Below are positions 31,396 through 40,228 of a stretch of 48,983 nt of DNA, in pieces. The position numbers and the translations under genes were made by a program. Each line of letters opens with the position of its first letter. Position 1 is the first letter of the stretch. The stretch is from Marinifilum sp. (GTDB lineage Bacteria > UBA9089 > CG2-30-40-21): positions 1 through 48,983 of the forward strand of contig DYDG01000005.1 of assembly GCA_020717845.1 (NCBI GenBank), written 5' to 3'. The notes under the pieces are model-generated. The model made no database searches. It was not told the DNA's origin and saw only the letters and a list, made by a program, of their open reading frames with translations.

Positions 31396-34275
31396 ATGGG
31401 CAAAATAATAGAGATTCCGTTTTCAGAAAATTTGATAAGGTGGACTGCCAATCGATTGATGGAACAAGACAGCCTTGATTTTTCATCAAATGCGGTTATA
31501 TTCAGTCATCATCGGCCAGGTCATTATCTTCACAAGTCAATGGCTGAATCACTGAAACATTCATTTTTCCCACCACAGATATTTTCAATGGATAATTTCA
31601 TGTTGTCCCTGAGTGTCGCAGCACGGACAGCCGTTGACAGGCTGAAAGGGCTGGAAGCCTGTTCTACTGATATTGTAAAGCCTATTGACAGTATTTATCT
31701 GCTTTTTCAGGTAGTATGCCGTCTTCCAGATAATCCATGGAAAAACCTCTCATTGAACCAGTTTATCCCCTGGGGTTTAAAGATAGCACAGGTAATAAGT
31801 GAATTGGACATTGAGATGATAAGCGATAGCGAGCTTCATAGCATTGAGCTGAGGGAAGACCTTCAAGCAGAGACATGGGGAAATATCAGTAATCATCTTT
31901 CACAAATCAGGAGAGAATATCACTCTATTCTGAAAAACCTTAACCTGACAACAAGGGCTTTAACCTATTGTTTCGCAGCCAATAATATACAGCACATTGA
32001 TTTGAGCTTGTTTAAACATATCTATTTTGTTGGACTGTTTGCTATGACTAAATCTGAGAAAATGGTTGTGCAACATCTTCTGAGACAGGCAGAGGCTACT
32101 ATTATTAGACAAGGTGATGGCAGGGAATGGACACCATTTAAGGAAATGGATAAGTGGGCTGAAAGGGAAGAGATAGAAGAGATACGAGATGATAGTTATG
32201 CTCCTATAGACAATTGCCAGGGTGATTCTCCAGAGATATTCCTTTATAGTGCGTTTAATACCCATTCTGAAGTAGTGGCATTGAGAGATGTGTTGATGGA
32301 TGAAGCAGCACCCTTGAGAGATATTGAACACTTGCTTTGTTCCTCTGCCATTGTCTTGCCTTGTTCTGAAACAGTCATCCCGCTTCTTTCTGAGGTAATG
32401 ACTGCCCTGCCAGTAGATTATAATATCAGTCTGGGCTATCCAATCATAAGAACACCCGTGTCCGCCCTTCTGAATGTATTTGTTGGACTTTATAAGAATA
32501 AGAAGGGGACTACTTATTATATTGAGGATTATCTTAACCTATTGATGCACCCATACATCAAAAACATCCATGACTCAACCCAGACAAGGATACTTGTCCA
32601 TGCTGTAGAGAGTGTACTTCTGGATGAGAAAAAAAGGTTTATAAGCATGAATGAGCTTGAACAGGATTCAAGGATATTTGAGACTGCCTCCAGGCTAAGC
32701 CCATCAATGTCTCCCTTAGAATTTAGGGAGATATTGACAAACATCCACAACCTTTTTATAAAAGGGATGGATAGGCTGCAAACACTGGGGCAGATGGCAG
32801 GCTTTTTTGAGGATGTTCTTACCTTCCTGCTCAAGAATAGCCCTGCTCCGCACTATCCATTTTCAAGCGAATTCTTTCATAAGTTTTTTGCCTTTATTGA
32901 TGAGATTAAGACTTCCATGATCAGCAGTCAATGCTTTGAAAATACCATTGATCTGCTGGAGGTATTTCTTCATCTGATAAAGGATGAACAAGTCTATTTT
33001 GAGGGGAGTCCGATTAAGGGATTACAGATATTGGGGATGTTAGAAACACGATCTTTAAATTTTGACAGGATTTTTATCATGGATGTAAATGAGAATGTCT
33101 TGCCCAGCATCGAGCCATCCTGTCCACTTCTACCCCTGCCAGTAAGACAAGCCTTAAATATGCCTACCTATTATCAACGGGAGGAAATATCTAAATATCA
33201 CTTTCGACACCTTGTGGCTTCATCAGGAGAGGTCCATATCATCTATCAGGAAACAGAAAAAATGCGTAGAAGCAGGTTTGTTGAGGAATTGGTCTGGGAA
33301 AAGGAGAAAAGCTGCGGAAAGCTAAATGCCCTTGAAACAAAACCTGTCACCATAAATATCTCCCTTGCTCCCTCACATAGTCTTACAATACACAAGACAC
33401 CTGAGATAGTTGATGTCCTGCAGACCATGAAATTTTCTCCAAGCAGTATGGACACATACATTCAGTGCCCGGCTAAATTTTACTTTTCAAATGTATTAAG
33501 GCTTAAAGAAAAAAAAGATATAGCTGATGATATTGATGCAGCTGATGCAGGAACCATCCTGCATCGTGTTATGGAGATTCTTTATAAACCCCTTATTGGC
33601 AAGGATGGGATACGGTATGATTATCTTGAAAATAATATAGAAATGGCACTGAATAAGGTATTTGAAGAAATGGTTAAAGAAATTCGCGGAAAAGAGTATC
33701 TTTTGAAAAAGCTGATGTTTAAGCAGATAGAAAACTATCTTGCATGGGAAAAGGGGCATTTTAATGATGATACAAGAAGGGTTGTTTCTGTAGAAGCTAA
33801 ATTCGAAATGCTTGATAGCTCATGCACGCTAAGGTTAAAGGGCAAGCTTGACAGGATTGATTGCCATGATAAAGGATACGAAATCATTGATTACAAATCT
33901 GGGGACATAACCGCATATGCGTTTAAGTGTTTTGACAGGGTATTGGTTAGCCGGGAAGAGATGAGAAAAGAAATAGCCTCTTTGCAGCTCCCTTGCTATG
34001 TCTTGCTTTATCATCAGTCAAATCCAGATATTCCGATAGATAAAATAAATTCCAGGTTAATATCCATTCAGTCACATGAAGAGAAGATACTTTTTAATGA
34101 TAAGGATACTCTAAGCAGAGACACATTTTTAATGGATGTTTTTCAGCCAACATTAAGTAACCTTGTTTGTGAGATTATGGATCCATGCCTTCCTTTTGCT
34201 GCTGATGGTGATGAAGAAGCGTGCAGAAATTGTGCATTTCTCCTGTTGTGCCAGAGACAGGGTGGCAAACCGTAA
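31396..34275 (+). CDS. AddB-like PD-(D/E)XK exonuclease with 4Fe-4S cysteines
   Basis: 959 aa. The N-terminal two-thirds resembles the inactivated helicase part of AddB (FSMDNFMLSLSV; GSPIKGLQILGMLETRSLNF; DRIFIMDVNENVLPSI). The C-terminal nuclease domain starts at FSPSSMDTYIQCPAKFYFSN and carries LKGKLDRID ... YEIIDYKSG and the QLPCYVLLYHQ helix. Four cysteines, C691 and C943-x2-C946-x5-C952, match the iron-sulfur staple of AddB-type nucleases. It should act in double-strand break end resection with AddA. No addA is in the window and the protein is shorter than typical AddB, so a related stand-alone nuclease is possible. The start has only a weak ribosome-binding site. Confidence 0.75.
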   Translation: MGKIIEIPFSENLIRWTANRLMEQDSLDFSSNAVIFSHHRPGHYLHKSMAESLKHSFFPPQIFSMDNFMLSLSVAARTAVDRLKGLEACSTDIVKPIDSIYLLFQVVCRLPDNPWKNLSLNQFIPWGLKIAQVISELDIEMISDSELHSIELREDLQAETWGNISNHLSQIRREYHSILKNLNLTTRALTYCFAANNIQHIDLSLFKHIYFVGLFAMTKSEKMVVQHLLRQAEATIIRQGDGREWTPFKEMDKWAEREEIEEIRDDSYAPIDNCQGDSPEIFLYSAFNTHSEVVALRDVLMDEAAPLRDIEHLLCSSAIVLPCSETVIPLLSEVMTALPVDYNISLGYPIIRTPVSALLNVFVGLYKNKKGTTYYIEDYLNLLMHPYIKNIHDSTQTRILVHAVESVLLDEKKRFISMNELEQDSRIFETASRLSPSMSPLEFREILTNIHNLFIKGMDRLQTLGQMAGFFEDVLTFLLKNSPAPHYPFSSEFFHKFFAFIDEIKTSMISSQCFENTIDLLEVFLHLIKDEQVYFEGSPIKGLQILGMLETRSLNFDRIFIMDVNENVLPSIEPSCPLLPLPVRQALNMPTYYQREEISKYHFRHLVASSGEVHIIYQETEKMRRSRFVEELVWEKEKSCGKLNALETKPVTINISLAPSHSLTIHKTPEIVDVLQTMKFSPSSMDTYIQCPAKFYFSNVLRLKEKKDIADDIDAADAGTILHRVMEILYKPLIGKDGIRYDYLENNIEMALNKVFEEMVKEIRGKEYLLKKLMFKQIENYLAWEKGHFNDDTRRVVSVEAKFEMLDSSCTLRLKGKLDRIDCHDKGYEIIDYKSGDITAYAFKCFDRVLVSREEMRKEIASLQLPCYVLLYHQSNPDIPIDKINSRLISIQSHEEKILFNDKDTLSRDTFLMDVFQPTLSNLVCEIMDPCLPFAADGDEEACRNCAFLLLCQRQGGKP

Positions 34276-34432
34276 GTAATAGTTCACCGCAGAGACGCAG
34301 AGGCACAGAGAAATTAACAAAAATTAGAATCCAGAACTCAGAAAGGCAAAAAGAAAGAATCTGTAGTCTCTCATCTATGCTCTATCCTCTGATTTATTCT
34401 CATCGCCTCTGCGTCTCTGCGGTGAACTATTG
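34276..34432. mobile_element. MITE-like element, CCGCAGAGACGCAG family, copy A
   Basis: Terminal inverted repeats TTCACCGCAGAGACGCAGAG (from 34283) and GCCTCTGCGTCTCTGCGGTG (about 34406-34425). The interior (TTAGAATCCAGAACTCAGAA, AAAGAAAGAATCTGTAGTCT) is nearly identical, in reverse orientation, to copy B at 43882-44036. It fills the gap between two convergent genes, and the TAG of smc (34427-34429) falls in its right border. Confidence 0.8.
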
Positions 34433-37400
34433 TTTGCCACGTTTTTTCAAGGCAACGCTTATAACCCTTGAGACACCTGCCTCTTCCATAGTAACTCCAT
34501 AGAGTGTATCTGCTGATTCAATGGTTCTTGGATTATGAGTAATCAAAAGAAATTGGGATCGTTTGGAATTATCTATTATAAACTTGTTTAATCTTAAAAC
34601 ATTTGGCTCATCCAATGCAGCATCAACCTCATCCAGAATAGAGAATGGGCTGGGCCTAAACTCAAATATAGCAAACAACAGACAGATAGCTGACAGGGAA
34701 CGTTCTCCGCCAGAAAGAAGGGTAATGCTGGATAATCTTTTACCTGGTGGTTGAGCAACCACATCAATTCCCAGATCCTCAAGGCTGTCTTTGTCAGTAG
34801 AGCCTATTTGCCTCAACTCCCCATATCCACCCTCAAATAACTGACTAAAGAGATTGGAGAAATTTTTATTAATCGTCTCAAATGCCTCCTTAAACATGGA
34901 GCATGTTGTTGTATCAATCTGTTGGATAAGACTATTCAGGTCTTGTTTGGCTGTTTGCAAATCGTTTTGCTGCTCTACAAGAAAGTCATAGCGTTTCTTC
35001 AACTCTTCATATTCCTCTGGTGCAGTTAGATTTACCGTCCCCAGAGACTCAAGTGTAGACTTCTTCCGATTAATATCTGCCAATAAACCCTTTCTTCCAT
35101 CCTGCGACAGAGGAGAGACATCTGGTTTATTCTGATTTAGTTCCTGTTTATATTCAGAGATAAGACGGGACATAATTCCATCCATTTGTAGTTTGTTCTG
35201 CTGCTTATTCATATCGATTTTGTGCGTTTTATCCTTTAGTTGTTCCAGACAATCCCTTTTTTGCTTTATGTCCGTCTCTTTTGTTTTTATACCCTGCTCT
35301 TTTATCTGGCACAATTCCTTTAATCCCTTCAAAGCAGACTGTTTTTCATTAGCTTGAACAGAAAAAGATGTAAGCTTGTGTTTATCATCATCAGCATTAA
35401 CACCCTGGGCACTCTGTTCCTTTTTCAGACGGGCAGATTCTGTTTCAAGGCGAACCATCTTATTCTCTAAATCAGAAATAGAATCCTTGAGCCTTTTTAT
35501 CTGAATCCTCAATCCCTGTTCTACTTGAGATTTTTGGGCAGAAGAAACCCGCAGGTCTGAAACCTCTTTCTGGATAGAATCAAGACGGACATTCATTCCC
35601 TGAAGCTCTTGAGAGGTTTCCGTCACCTTTTCCCGCTGCTGTGTATCCATACCTGAAAGCGACAGTTCTTTTTCGTTTAAGGCAAGAATGCTTTGACTCT
35701 TTTCGTCCTTTTCTTTTTCCATGATTAAACGCTCATCCTCAATATTTGAGAGCATTTTTATGATTGAAGAATCCTCTTTATCCAGCATATCCATTTGCTT
35801 CTTCAGGTTAGAGACAGCAATCTCCATAGAATATATTTCAACATTAGCCTTATTTATCCAGTTGGTTAAAGAGGCAAGTTTTTTGTCTGCTTCTGCCTTA
35901 AGCGTATGAAGTTGATTTAATTCCAGGCTAAGTTCTTGAGATTTTTGCTCAAGCCTCATAATCTCACCACCACGGCTGATAATCTCCACCCCCTTTGTCT
36001 TTGGGCTGCCGCCACGGATCATAGCCGGTGTAACAAGCTGTCCGTCAAGGGTTACAGCTGTAAACACATCCTCATGTTTCTCAATTATTTTTATAGCTGT
36101 TTCAAGGTTATCGACAAGGAGTGTCCCCCCGAGCAAGTAATCAATGAGCCCCTGATACTTAGCATCAATGGTAACAATCTCTGCCAGATAGCCAATTGCT
36201 CCATCCTTGATTTCAAGTTTCGACCCTTTCGACCCTTGAGCCTTTGAATCACGAAGGTAACGAGACAGCAGGAGATTAACCCTTTCTGCCTTTTTAGACA
36301 GGAGAAAAGAGACAACATCCTTAGCCTCATTAGCACCATCAACCACTACTGCCTGGAGGCATTCTCCAAGGCTAACCTCAACTGCCTTTTCATAACCCTC
36401 CGGGATCTTAAGCAGGCTTGAGATAAGACCATGAACGCCATTTAATTTAGCAGCACAGACAGTTTTAACACCATCAGAATACCCCTCGAACGATTCCTGA
36501 AGCTTTTTCAATGTCTGCAACCTACCTGAAAGGGTATTCTGTTCCTTGCTTATCCCTGTTATGGAGGCATCTAATTCTTTCAATTCTTTTGCTGCATCAG
36601 TCTTTTCCCTTTGTTTTTCCTCAAACTCCTGTTTTAATTCTGAAATCCTCGTCTCTTTCTGTGCCATTTCTTGCTTCATATCCTGTCTTGATTGAGACAC
36701 TTCCTTTTGTTTAGCCTGATACCTTTCTATATCTGCCCCAATTCGTTCCTGACGGGCAACAAGGTTTTTATGTTCTACCCTTAACGTAGTAATCTGATTG
36801 CGAATATGGGCTAACTTATTTAGATTATCAATGATTTCTGCCTTCATCTGTTCAAGGTGTCTGGATTTTTTTTCACGTTCCTGACGATGGCTGTCAAAAA
36901 CACCTTCTTTTTCGCTTAATTGTCCCCTTATCCCTTTTAACTCACATTCTATTGCATCTCTTCTGCCTTCATCAGATAGCACCTCTTCAGACAACTGTTG
37001 TTTCTTGATTTGATTTTCATTGATTTGAACAGAGATATTCTCTATTTGTGAGGAAATAAAGCTATCCCTTTCCTGCCGGCGAAGCTGCTGATTAGTCATC
37101 TCTTTAATCTGAAGTTCTATTTGATGAAGCTCACCCTCTAAGGCAAGAAACTGTCGTTGATTTTCTTTGAGATTTTCCTTTTCAACATCCAGCTCACCTT
37201 CAGTATCAGTTAATCCCTTATGATCAGCTGCCAATTCACAGGAAAGAGAATCATATTCCTGAATATAGGTTTCATGGGCACTCATTGTCGCAAAGAATTC
37301 ATCTGTCAAAAGGGTAATCTCTTGAGATTCTATCTGGTTTTTTAGCTGCAAATAACGATTGGCTTTATTTGCCTGTCTTTTCAGTGATTCTACCTGTTTG

Positions 37401-37996
37401 CCAATCTCAAAAAGCAAGTCCTTTATCCTGATCAGGTTTTGCTCTGTATTCTCAAGCTTCCCTACTGCCTCCTGCTTACGCACCTTATACTTGCTAATGC
37501 CTGCAGCCTCTTCAAACAGTAATCTTCGAGTTGCAGGTTTACTGGAAAGGATAAAGTCAACCTTATTTTGTTCCATCAAGGAATATGACTGTTTGCCAAT
37601 ACCTGTATCAAGAAACAGCTCAACAATATCCTTGAGACGGCATAAGGATTTGTTGATATAATAATCACATTCACCTGAACGGAAAAGCCGCCTGGTAATG
37701 GTTATCTCTGAAAAATCCAATGGAAGCAGTCGGCTGCTATTATCAAACTCAATGGTCACCTCAGCCATTCCCAGTGCCTTTCGCTGCTGTGAGCCATTAA
37801 AAATGACATCAGTCATAGAATTACATCTGAGCACAGACGGTGATTGCTCGCCAAGAACCCATTTCAATGCCTCAGAGACATTGCTCTTCCCGCATCCATT
37901 GGGTCCAACAATAGCCGTAATCCCTTTCTGAAACTCAAACTCTATCTTTTCTGCAAAGGACTTGAATCCAAGGATGGTTAGTTTTTTTAGAAACAT
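34427..37996 (-). CDS. smc: Chromosome segregation protein SMC
   Basis: 1189 aa, full length for bacterial SMC. The N-terminal ATPase half starts LKKLTILGFKSFAEKIEFEF with Walker A VGPNGCGKSN (about 32-41). Long coiled coils flank a hinge domain (about 515-665: GVHGLISSLLKIPEGYEKAV, GQLVTPAMIRGGSPKTKGVE). The C-terminal half has the ABC signature LLSGGERSLSAICLLFAIFE and Walker B FSILDEVDAALDEPN. It forms a condensin-like ring with ScpA and ScpB, which are not in the window. Its stop codon lies in the border of an inverted-repeat element. TTGACAATTTCCTG about 40 bp upstream could be a -35 region, but the -10 is poor. Confidence 0.97.
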   Translation of the reverse strand: MFLKKLTILGFKSFAEKIEFEFQKGITAIVGPNGCGKSNVSEALKWVLGEQSPSVLRCNSMTDVIFNGSQQRKALGMAEVTIEFDNSSRLLPLDFSEITITRRLFRSGECDYYINKSLCRLKDIVELFLDTGIGKQSYSLMEQNKVDFILSSKPATRRLLFEEAAGISKYKVRKQEAVGKLENTEQNLIRIKDLLFEIGKQVESLKRQANKANRYLQLKNQIESQEITLLTDEFFATMSAHETYIQEYDSLSCELAADHKGLTDTEGELDVEKENLKENQRQFLALEGELHQIELQIKEMTNQQLRRQERDSFISSQIENISVQINENQIKKQQLSEEVLSDEGRRDAIECELKGIRGQLSEKEGVFDSHRQEREKKSRHLEQMKAEIIDNLNKLAHIRNQITTLRVEHKNLVARQERIGADIERYQAKQKEVSQSRQDMKQEMAQKETRISELKQEFEEKQREKTDAAKELKELDASITGISKEQNTLSGRLQTLKKLQESFEGYSDGVKTVCAAKLNGVHGLISSLLKIPEGYEKAVEVSLGECLQAVVVDGANEAKDVVSFLLSKKAERVNLLLSRYLRDSKAQGSKGSKLEIKDGAIGYLAEIVTIDAKYQGLIDYLLGGTLLVDNLETAIKIIEKHEDVFTAVTLDGQLVTPAMIRGGSPKTKGVEIISRGGEIMRLEQKSQELSLELNQLHTLKAEADKKLASLTNWINKANVEIYSMEIAVSNLKKQMDMLDKEDSSIIKMLSNIEDERLIMEKEKDEKSQSILALNEKELSLSGMDTQQREKVTETSQELQGMNVRLDSIQKEVSDLRVSSAQKSQVEQGLRIQIKRLKDSISDLENKMVRLETESARLKKEQSAQGVNADDDKHKLTSFSVQANEKQSALKGLKELCQIKEQGIKTKETDIKQKRDCLEQLKDKTHKIDMNKQQNKLQMDGIMSRLISEYKQELNQNKPDVSPLSQDGRKGLLADINRKKSTLESLGTVNLTAPEEYEELKKRYDFLVEQQNDLQTAKQDLNSLIQQIDTTTCSMFKEAFETINKNFSNLFSQLFEGGYGELRQIGSTDKDSLEDLGIDVVAQPPGKRLSSITLLSGGERSLSAICLLFAIFEFRPSPFSILDEVDAALDEPNVLRLNKFIIDNSKRSQFLLITHNPRTIESADTLYGVTMEEAGVSRVISVALKKRGKQ

Positions 37997-38754
37997 TAAG
38001 TGTTGCCTGCCTTATTTTTTAATTACAGGAAATTGTCAAACCAGATAATAAACTCCCACACACCTACCGCATGTATCTCTGCTGGTGGCAATGGATAGCA
38101 GTCTATTCTGTAAAAGTCAAACCCAGCGTTTTTGCTCAAATCCTCAAGGCATAATCTCTACCCTTAACCCTTGCTTTCCCACAACATTAACGCTTGCCTG
38201 ATGAATATATTATAGAGGATTCTCTCCTTACTGCCTGAGGTTACTATTGTCTGTATCCCTAAGTATACACCATATTTTAATACTTGTCTATCAAATTTTT
38301 TAGTGGTTGTGCCAATTATGAAAATAAAATGGAAAGAATGAAGAACAAGAGTGTATGCGTTGTCTAAAAGTCAACTGTAATTTTGAATTCAACTGGGTGG
38401 ACCCCAAACCGGTCACTGAGCTTGTCGAAGTGACCAGTTATGGATCGCAATCACCTTATCATCGGCTCTATTTCATAGCACACAGATAATACGGATTTAA
38501 CGGATTTTCACTGATTTTTTTATCCGTGTTCTATCTTTTGGAGAAAATATATCTACTATCATGTCAAGTTTCAAGTGTCGGATAGTTTATAATGTAGCTG
38601 CAGGGCTTGTCCCTGCCTTTTCCTAATGTAGAGACGCAAGATTTTGCGTCTCTACTACATGCGACAGATCAAGCTTGACGTGACACTACGCTTTTTTCAA
38701 CTGTTTTTATTTCTCCTCTCAAAAAAATTTGAACATCGAGTTAAATATTTTTTC
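37997..38754. other. Long repeat-rich intergenic region without a supported gene
   Basis: About 760 bp. 37997-38400 shows nothing I can name, and no frame looks protein-like. Further on there are three short dispersed repeats: GGTCACTGAGCTTGTCGAAG plus TGACC (38411-38435); an ACACAGATAATACGGATTTA ... TTTATCCGTGTT palindrome-like tract (about 38480-38530); and the two-hairpin unit at 38594-38655. A half-copy of the GAACATCGAGT terminal repeat is at 38724-38741. Confidence 0.5.
38594..38655. repeat. Two-hairpin dispersed repeat, inverted relative to the copy before sat
   Basis: GTAGCTGCAGGGCTTGTCCC plus TGCC followed by GTAGAGACGCAAGATTTTGC plus GTCTCTAC. It is the reverse complement of 18558-18625 apart from the short joining segment and one or two bases. 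Confidence 0.7.
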
Positions 38755-38783
38755 TTGACTTTTCATTTGAAATATTATATAAT
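38755..38783 (+). promoter_or_regulatory. Putative sigma70 promoter before the methyltransferase fragment
   Basis: TTGACT (38755-38760), 17 bp spacer, perfect TATAAT (38778-38783), ending 6 bp before the ATG at 38790. The transcript would be nearly leaderless. A GAACATCGAGT sequence ends 13 bp upstream of the -35. Confidence 0.6.
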
Positions 38784-38789
38784 CCTAAG

Positions 38790-39038
38790 ATGCTTGATAC
38801 TGATTATGATGGCAGGAGTCTTTTTCCGCGGCAGATATTCTTTCCTATGTCATCGGACGCGGAGGGTTGGAGCAGATTGGCAAAAAACTTGAGAGCAGAA
38901 ATAGACCAGGAATTGATTGAGGCATATCGCTGGACTGTTTCGCTGCCTTTTTCAGCAGGTGAATATAAGCGGTGTGCCGTTAAAATCGTTGATGACCGTG
39001 GGATTGAAAGCTTGCAAATCATACCTCTTGGAGAATAG
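38790..39038 (+). pseudogene. C-terminal fragment of a DNA methyltransferase (type III Mod-like)
   Basis: 82 codons: DTDYDGRSLFPRQIFFP, SRLAKNLRAEIDQELIE, then KRCAVKIVDDRGIESLQIIP. I recognise this as similar to the end of adenine-specific methyltransferases of the Mod type, with the conserved AVK-(I/V)-(I/V)-DDRG close to the C-terminus. The catalytic domain is missing upstream, where the sequence is non-coding repeat DNA. It nevertheless has its own promoter and ATG, so a short product is possible. It could be an independently evolved small protein. Similarity is from memory. Confidence 0.5.
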
Positions 39039-39041
39039 ATA

Positions 39042-39162
39042 TGACTCTGTTGATTTAGTCAATTTTCGTGAGACCATCATACCACATATTGTGTTTCATG
39101 TAAACCAAACAACCACATACTGTATGCCTAAGATGCGGAAAGGTAGTAAATCAACAGAGTCA
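39042..39162. mobile_element. MITE-like element, TGACTCTGTTGATTTA family, copy 2
   Basis: TGACTCTGTTGATTTAGTCA (39042-39061) and TAAATCAACAGAGTCA (39147-39162) are the terminal repeats. The interior shares GAGACCATCAT, AACAACCACATACTGTATGC and AAGATGCGG with copy 1 at 25291-25409, in the same orientation. Flanks are GATA on both sides. Confidence 0.8.
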
Positions 39163-39180
39163 GATATGCGTTTTGAATTT

Positions 39181-39328
39181 CCACTTGAGAGGGGGTAAGG
39201 CTTATAATGATGATACATCCACCTTCTTGGGTTAGATAATCCACTCTTGAGAGGATATGGGGTGAGGGCAATTCCCCCTTGAGAGGGCAGAGTCTGAAAA
39301 TCCCCTCTTGAGAGGGGGCAGGGGGTGT
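39181..39328. repeat. Irregular CCCCTCTTGAGAGGGG repeats
   Basis: Four imperfect units: CCACTTGAGAGGGGG (39181), CCACTCTTGAGAGGATATGG (39241), TTCCCCCTTGAGAGGGCAG (about 39272) and TCCCCTCTTGAGAGGGGGCA (39301). They are similar in style to the CCTTGATGGGGGAGGG units at 2170-2350. Confidence 0.6.
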
Positions 39329-39331
39329 GTT

Positions 39332-39406
39332 ATGAAAATTTACTATAATCCGAGACTAAAAGAACTTGAAGGATGGTCTAACAAGGCGATCAAGAGGGAC
39401 GAGTAA
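39332..39406 (+). pseudogene. Remnant of a DUF559-type gene start
   Basis: 24 codons starting MKIYYNPRLKELEGWSNK. YNPRLKEL is the usual start of DUF559 (endonuclease-like) proteins, but the frame ends almost at once. It directly follows the CCCCTCTTGAGAGGGG repeats. Confidence 0.3.
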
Positions 39407-39440
39407 TTGACCCTCGAATTATAAGGATGTTGAGTATACA

Positions 39441-39821
39441 ATGCAGATTTCAAGATGGTGGTTATTCAGTATTATATATATGGGCATAATATTTGGGCTT
39501 TCCTCAATCTCCAGTGATAATACCCCTTCCTTCTTCCCTTTTTTTGATAAAATAGCTCATTTAATTGAATATACCGGGCTTGGCTGGTTGTTAAAGAACG
39601 CCTTTAATGGGTCTTTTCTCCCGGCTATTTTGACTGGAAGTTTGTATGGGTTGATCGATGAACTTCATCAGTTGTTTACGCCAGGACGGGAATGTGATTA
39701 TAAGGATTTGTTGTGTGATATTGCCGGATGTGTTCTGGGACAATTTATTGGATTATTGGCATGGTGGAAATTAAGGAAAAAAGGGGATACATCCCATGCT
39801 GGTTCTCAGGGAGGGGAGTAA
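39441..39821 (+). CDS. VanZ-like membrane protein
   Basis: 126 aa with three or four hydrophobic helices: WLFSIIYMGIIFGLSS, the VanZ hallmark FFDKIAHLIEYTGLGWLLK, ILTGSLYGLIDELHQLFTPG and the CDIAGCVLGQFIGLLAW helix. VanZ family proteins are small inner-membrane proteins; some alter sensitivity to teicoplanin, but most have no known role. The family features DK-x-x-H and DE-x-x-Q are present. A weak ribosome-binding site (AAGGATG) precedes the ATG. The gene is followed by a tRNA gene on the other strand and is not obviously in an operon. Confidence 0.8.
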   Translation: MQISRWWLFSIIYMGIIFGLSSISSDNTPSFFPFFDKIAHLIEYTGLGWLLKNAFNGSFLPAILTGSLYGLIDELHQLFTPGRECDYKDLLCDIAGCVLGQFIGLLAWWKLRKKGDTSHAGSQGGE

Positions 39822-39885
39822 TTCTGACTCTGAATGCGTATCAATCCCAAGTAGTCTTACATAGATTAACTCTTAAGTGGAAATT

Positions 39886-39961
39886 TGGTGGGTCGTGCTG
39901 GTCTCGAACCAGCCACACCCGGCTTAAAAGGCCGGTGCTCTACCCGATGAGCTAACGACCC
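39886..39961 (-). tRNA. tRNA-Lys (anticodon TTT)
   Basis: The minus strand reads GGGTCGTTAGCTCATCGGGT, anticodon arm with CTTTTAA, and a T arm with GGTTCGAGACC, ending CGACCCA plus an encoded CCA (39888-39886). All four arms pair and the anticodon is TTT. The gene is 76 nt. A 9 bp inverted repeat, TCTTAAGTG (39871-39879) and CACTTAAGA (39961-39969), brackets it. Confidence 0.95.
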
Positions 39962-40067
39962 ACTTAAGATGTAGAGTATATTATACCAGAATAAATCATA
40001 ATTGTCAATAAGTTTATCTGTCATTTTTTCATAATGAGTTAGTGATGGACAGATAAAATATGAAAGA

Positions 40068-40189
40068 AACCACAGAAGGCACGGAGATAAGGAAGTGTAA
40101 TTAATTAAAACCTTTGTGAACTTTGTGGCTACTCTGTGTTCTTTGTGGTAAAAATATTGGTAATGAAATTCTCTGTGATCTCTGTGGTT
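40068..40189. repeat. Inverted-repeat element, AACCACAGA family
   Basis: AACCACAGAAGGCACGGAGA (40068-40087) is the approximate reverse complement of TCTCTGTGATCTCTGTGGTT (about 40170-40189). A second CTTTGTGAACTTTGTGGCTA / TTCTTTGTGGT tract lies inside. Non-coding; located upstream of hemB. Confidence 0.55.
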
Positions 40190-40228
40190 AGTTTTTGATA
40201 GAACCGACAGAGAAACAAGGAGGGGAAT

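Noticed and set aside
34221-34502. 93-codon ORF at the end of the AddB-like gene
   Set aside because: It covers an inverted-repeat element and the antisense of smc; no protein-like features.
38644-38892. 82-codon ORF with many Phe/Leu before the methyltransferase fragment
   Set aside because: It starts in a repeat, crosses the promoter and uses a frame other than that of the recognisable fragment; composition is that of AT-rich non-coding DNA.
39181-39328. Regular-looking TTGAGAGGGG repeats considered as a CRISPR array
   Set aside because: Units are short, unevenly spaced and differ in length. There are no unique spacers of constant size and no cas genes. No CRISPR array was seen anywhere in the window.
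39728-39955. 75-codon ORF running into the tRNA region
   Set aside because: It overlaps the VanZ-like gene and then the tRNA-Lys gene on the other strand; its last part encodes the tRNA complement.
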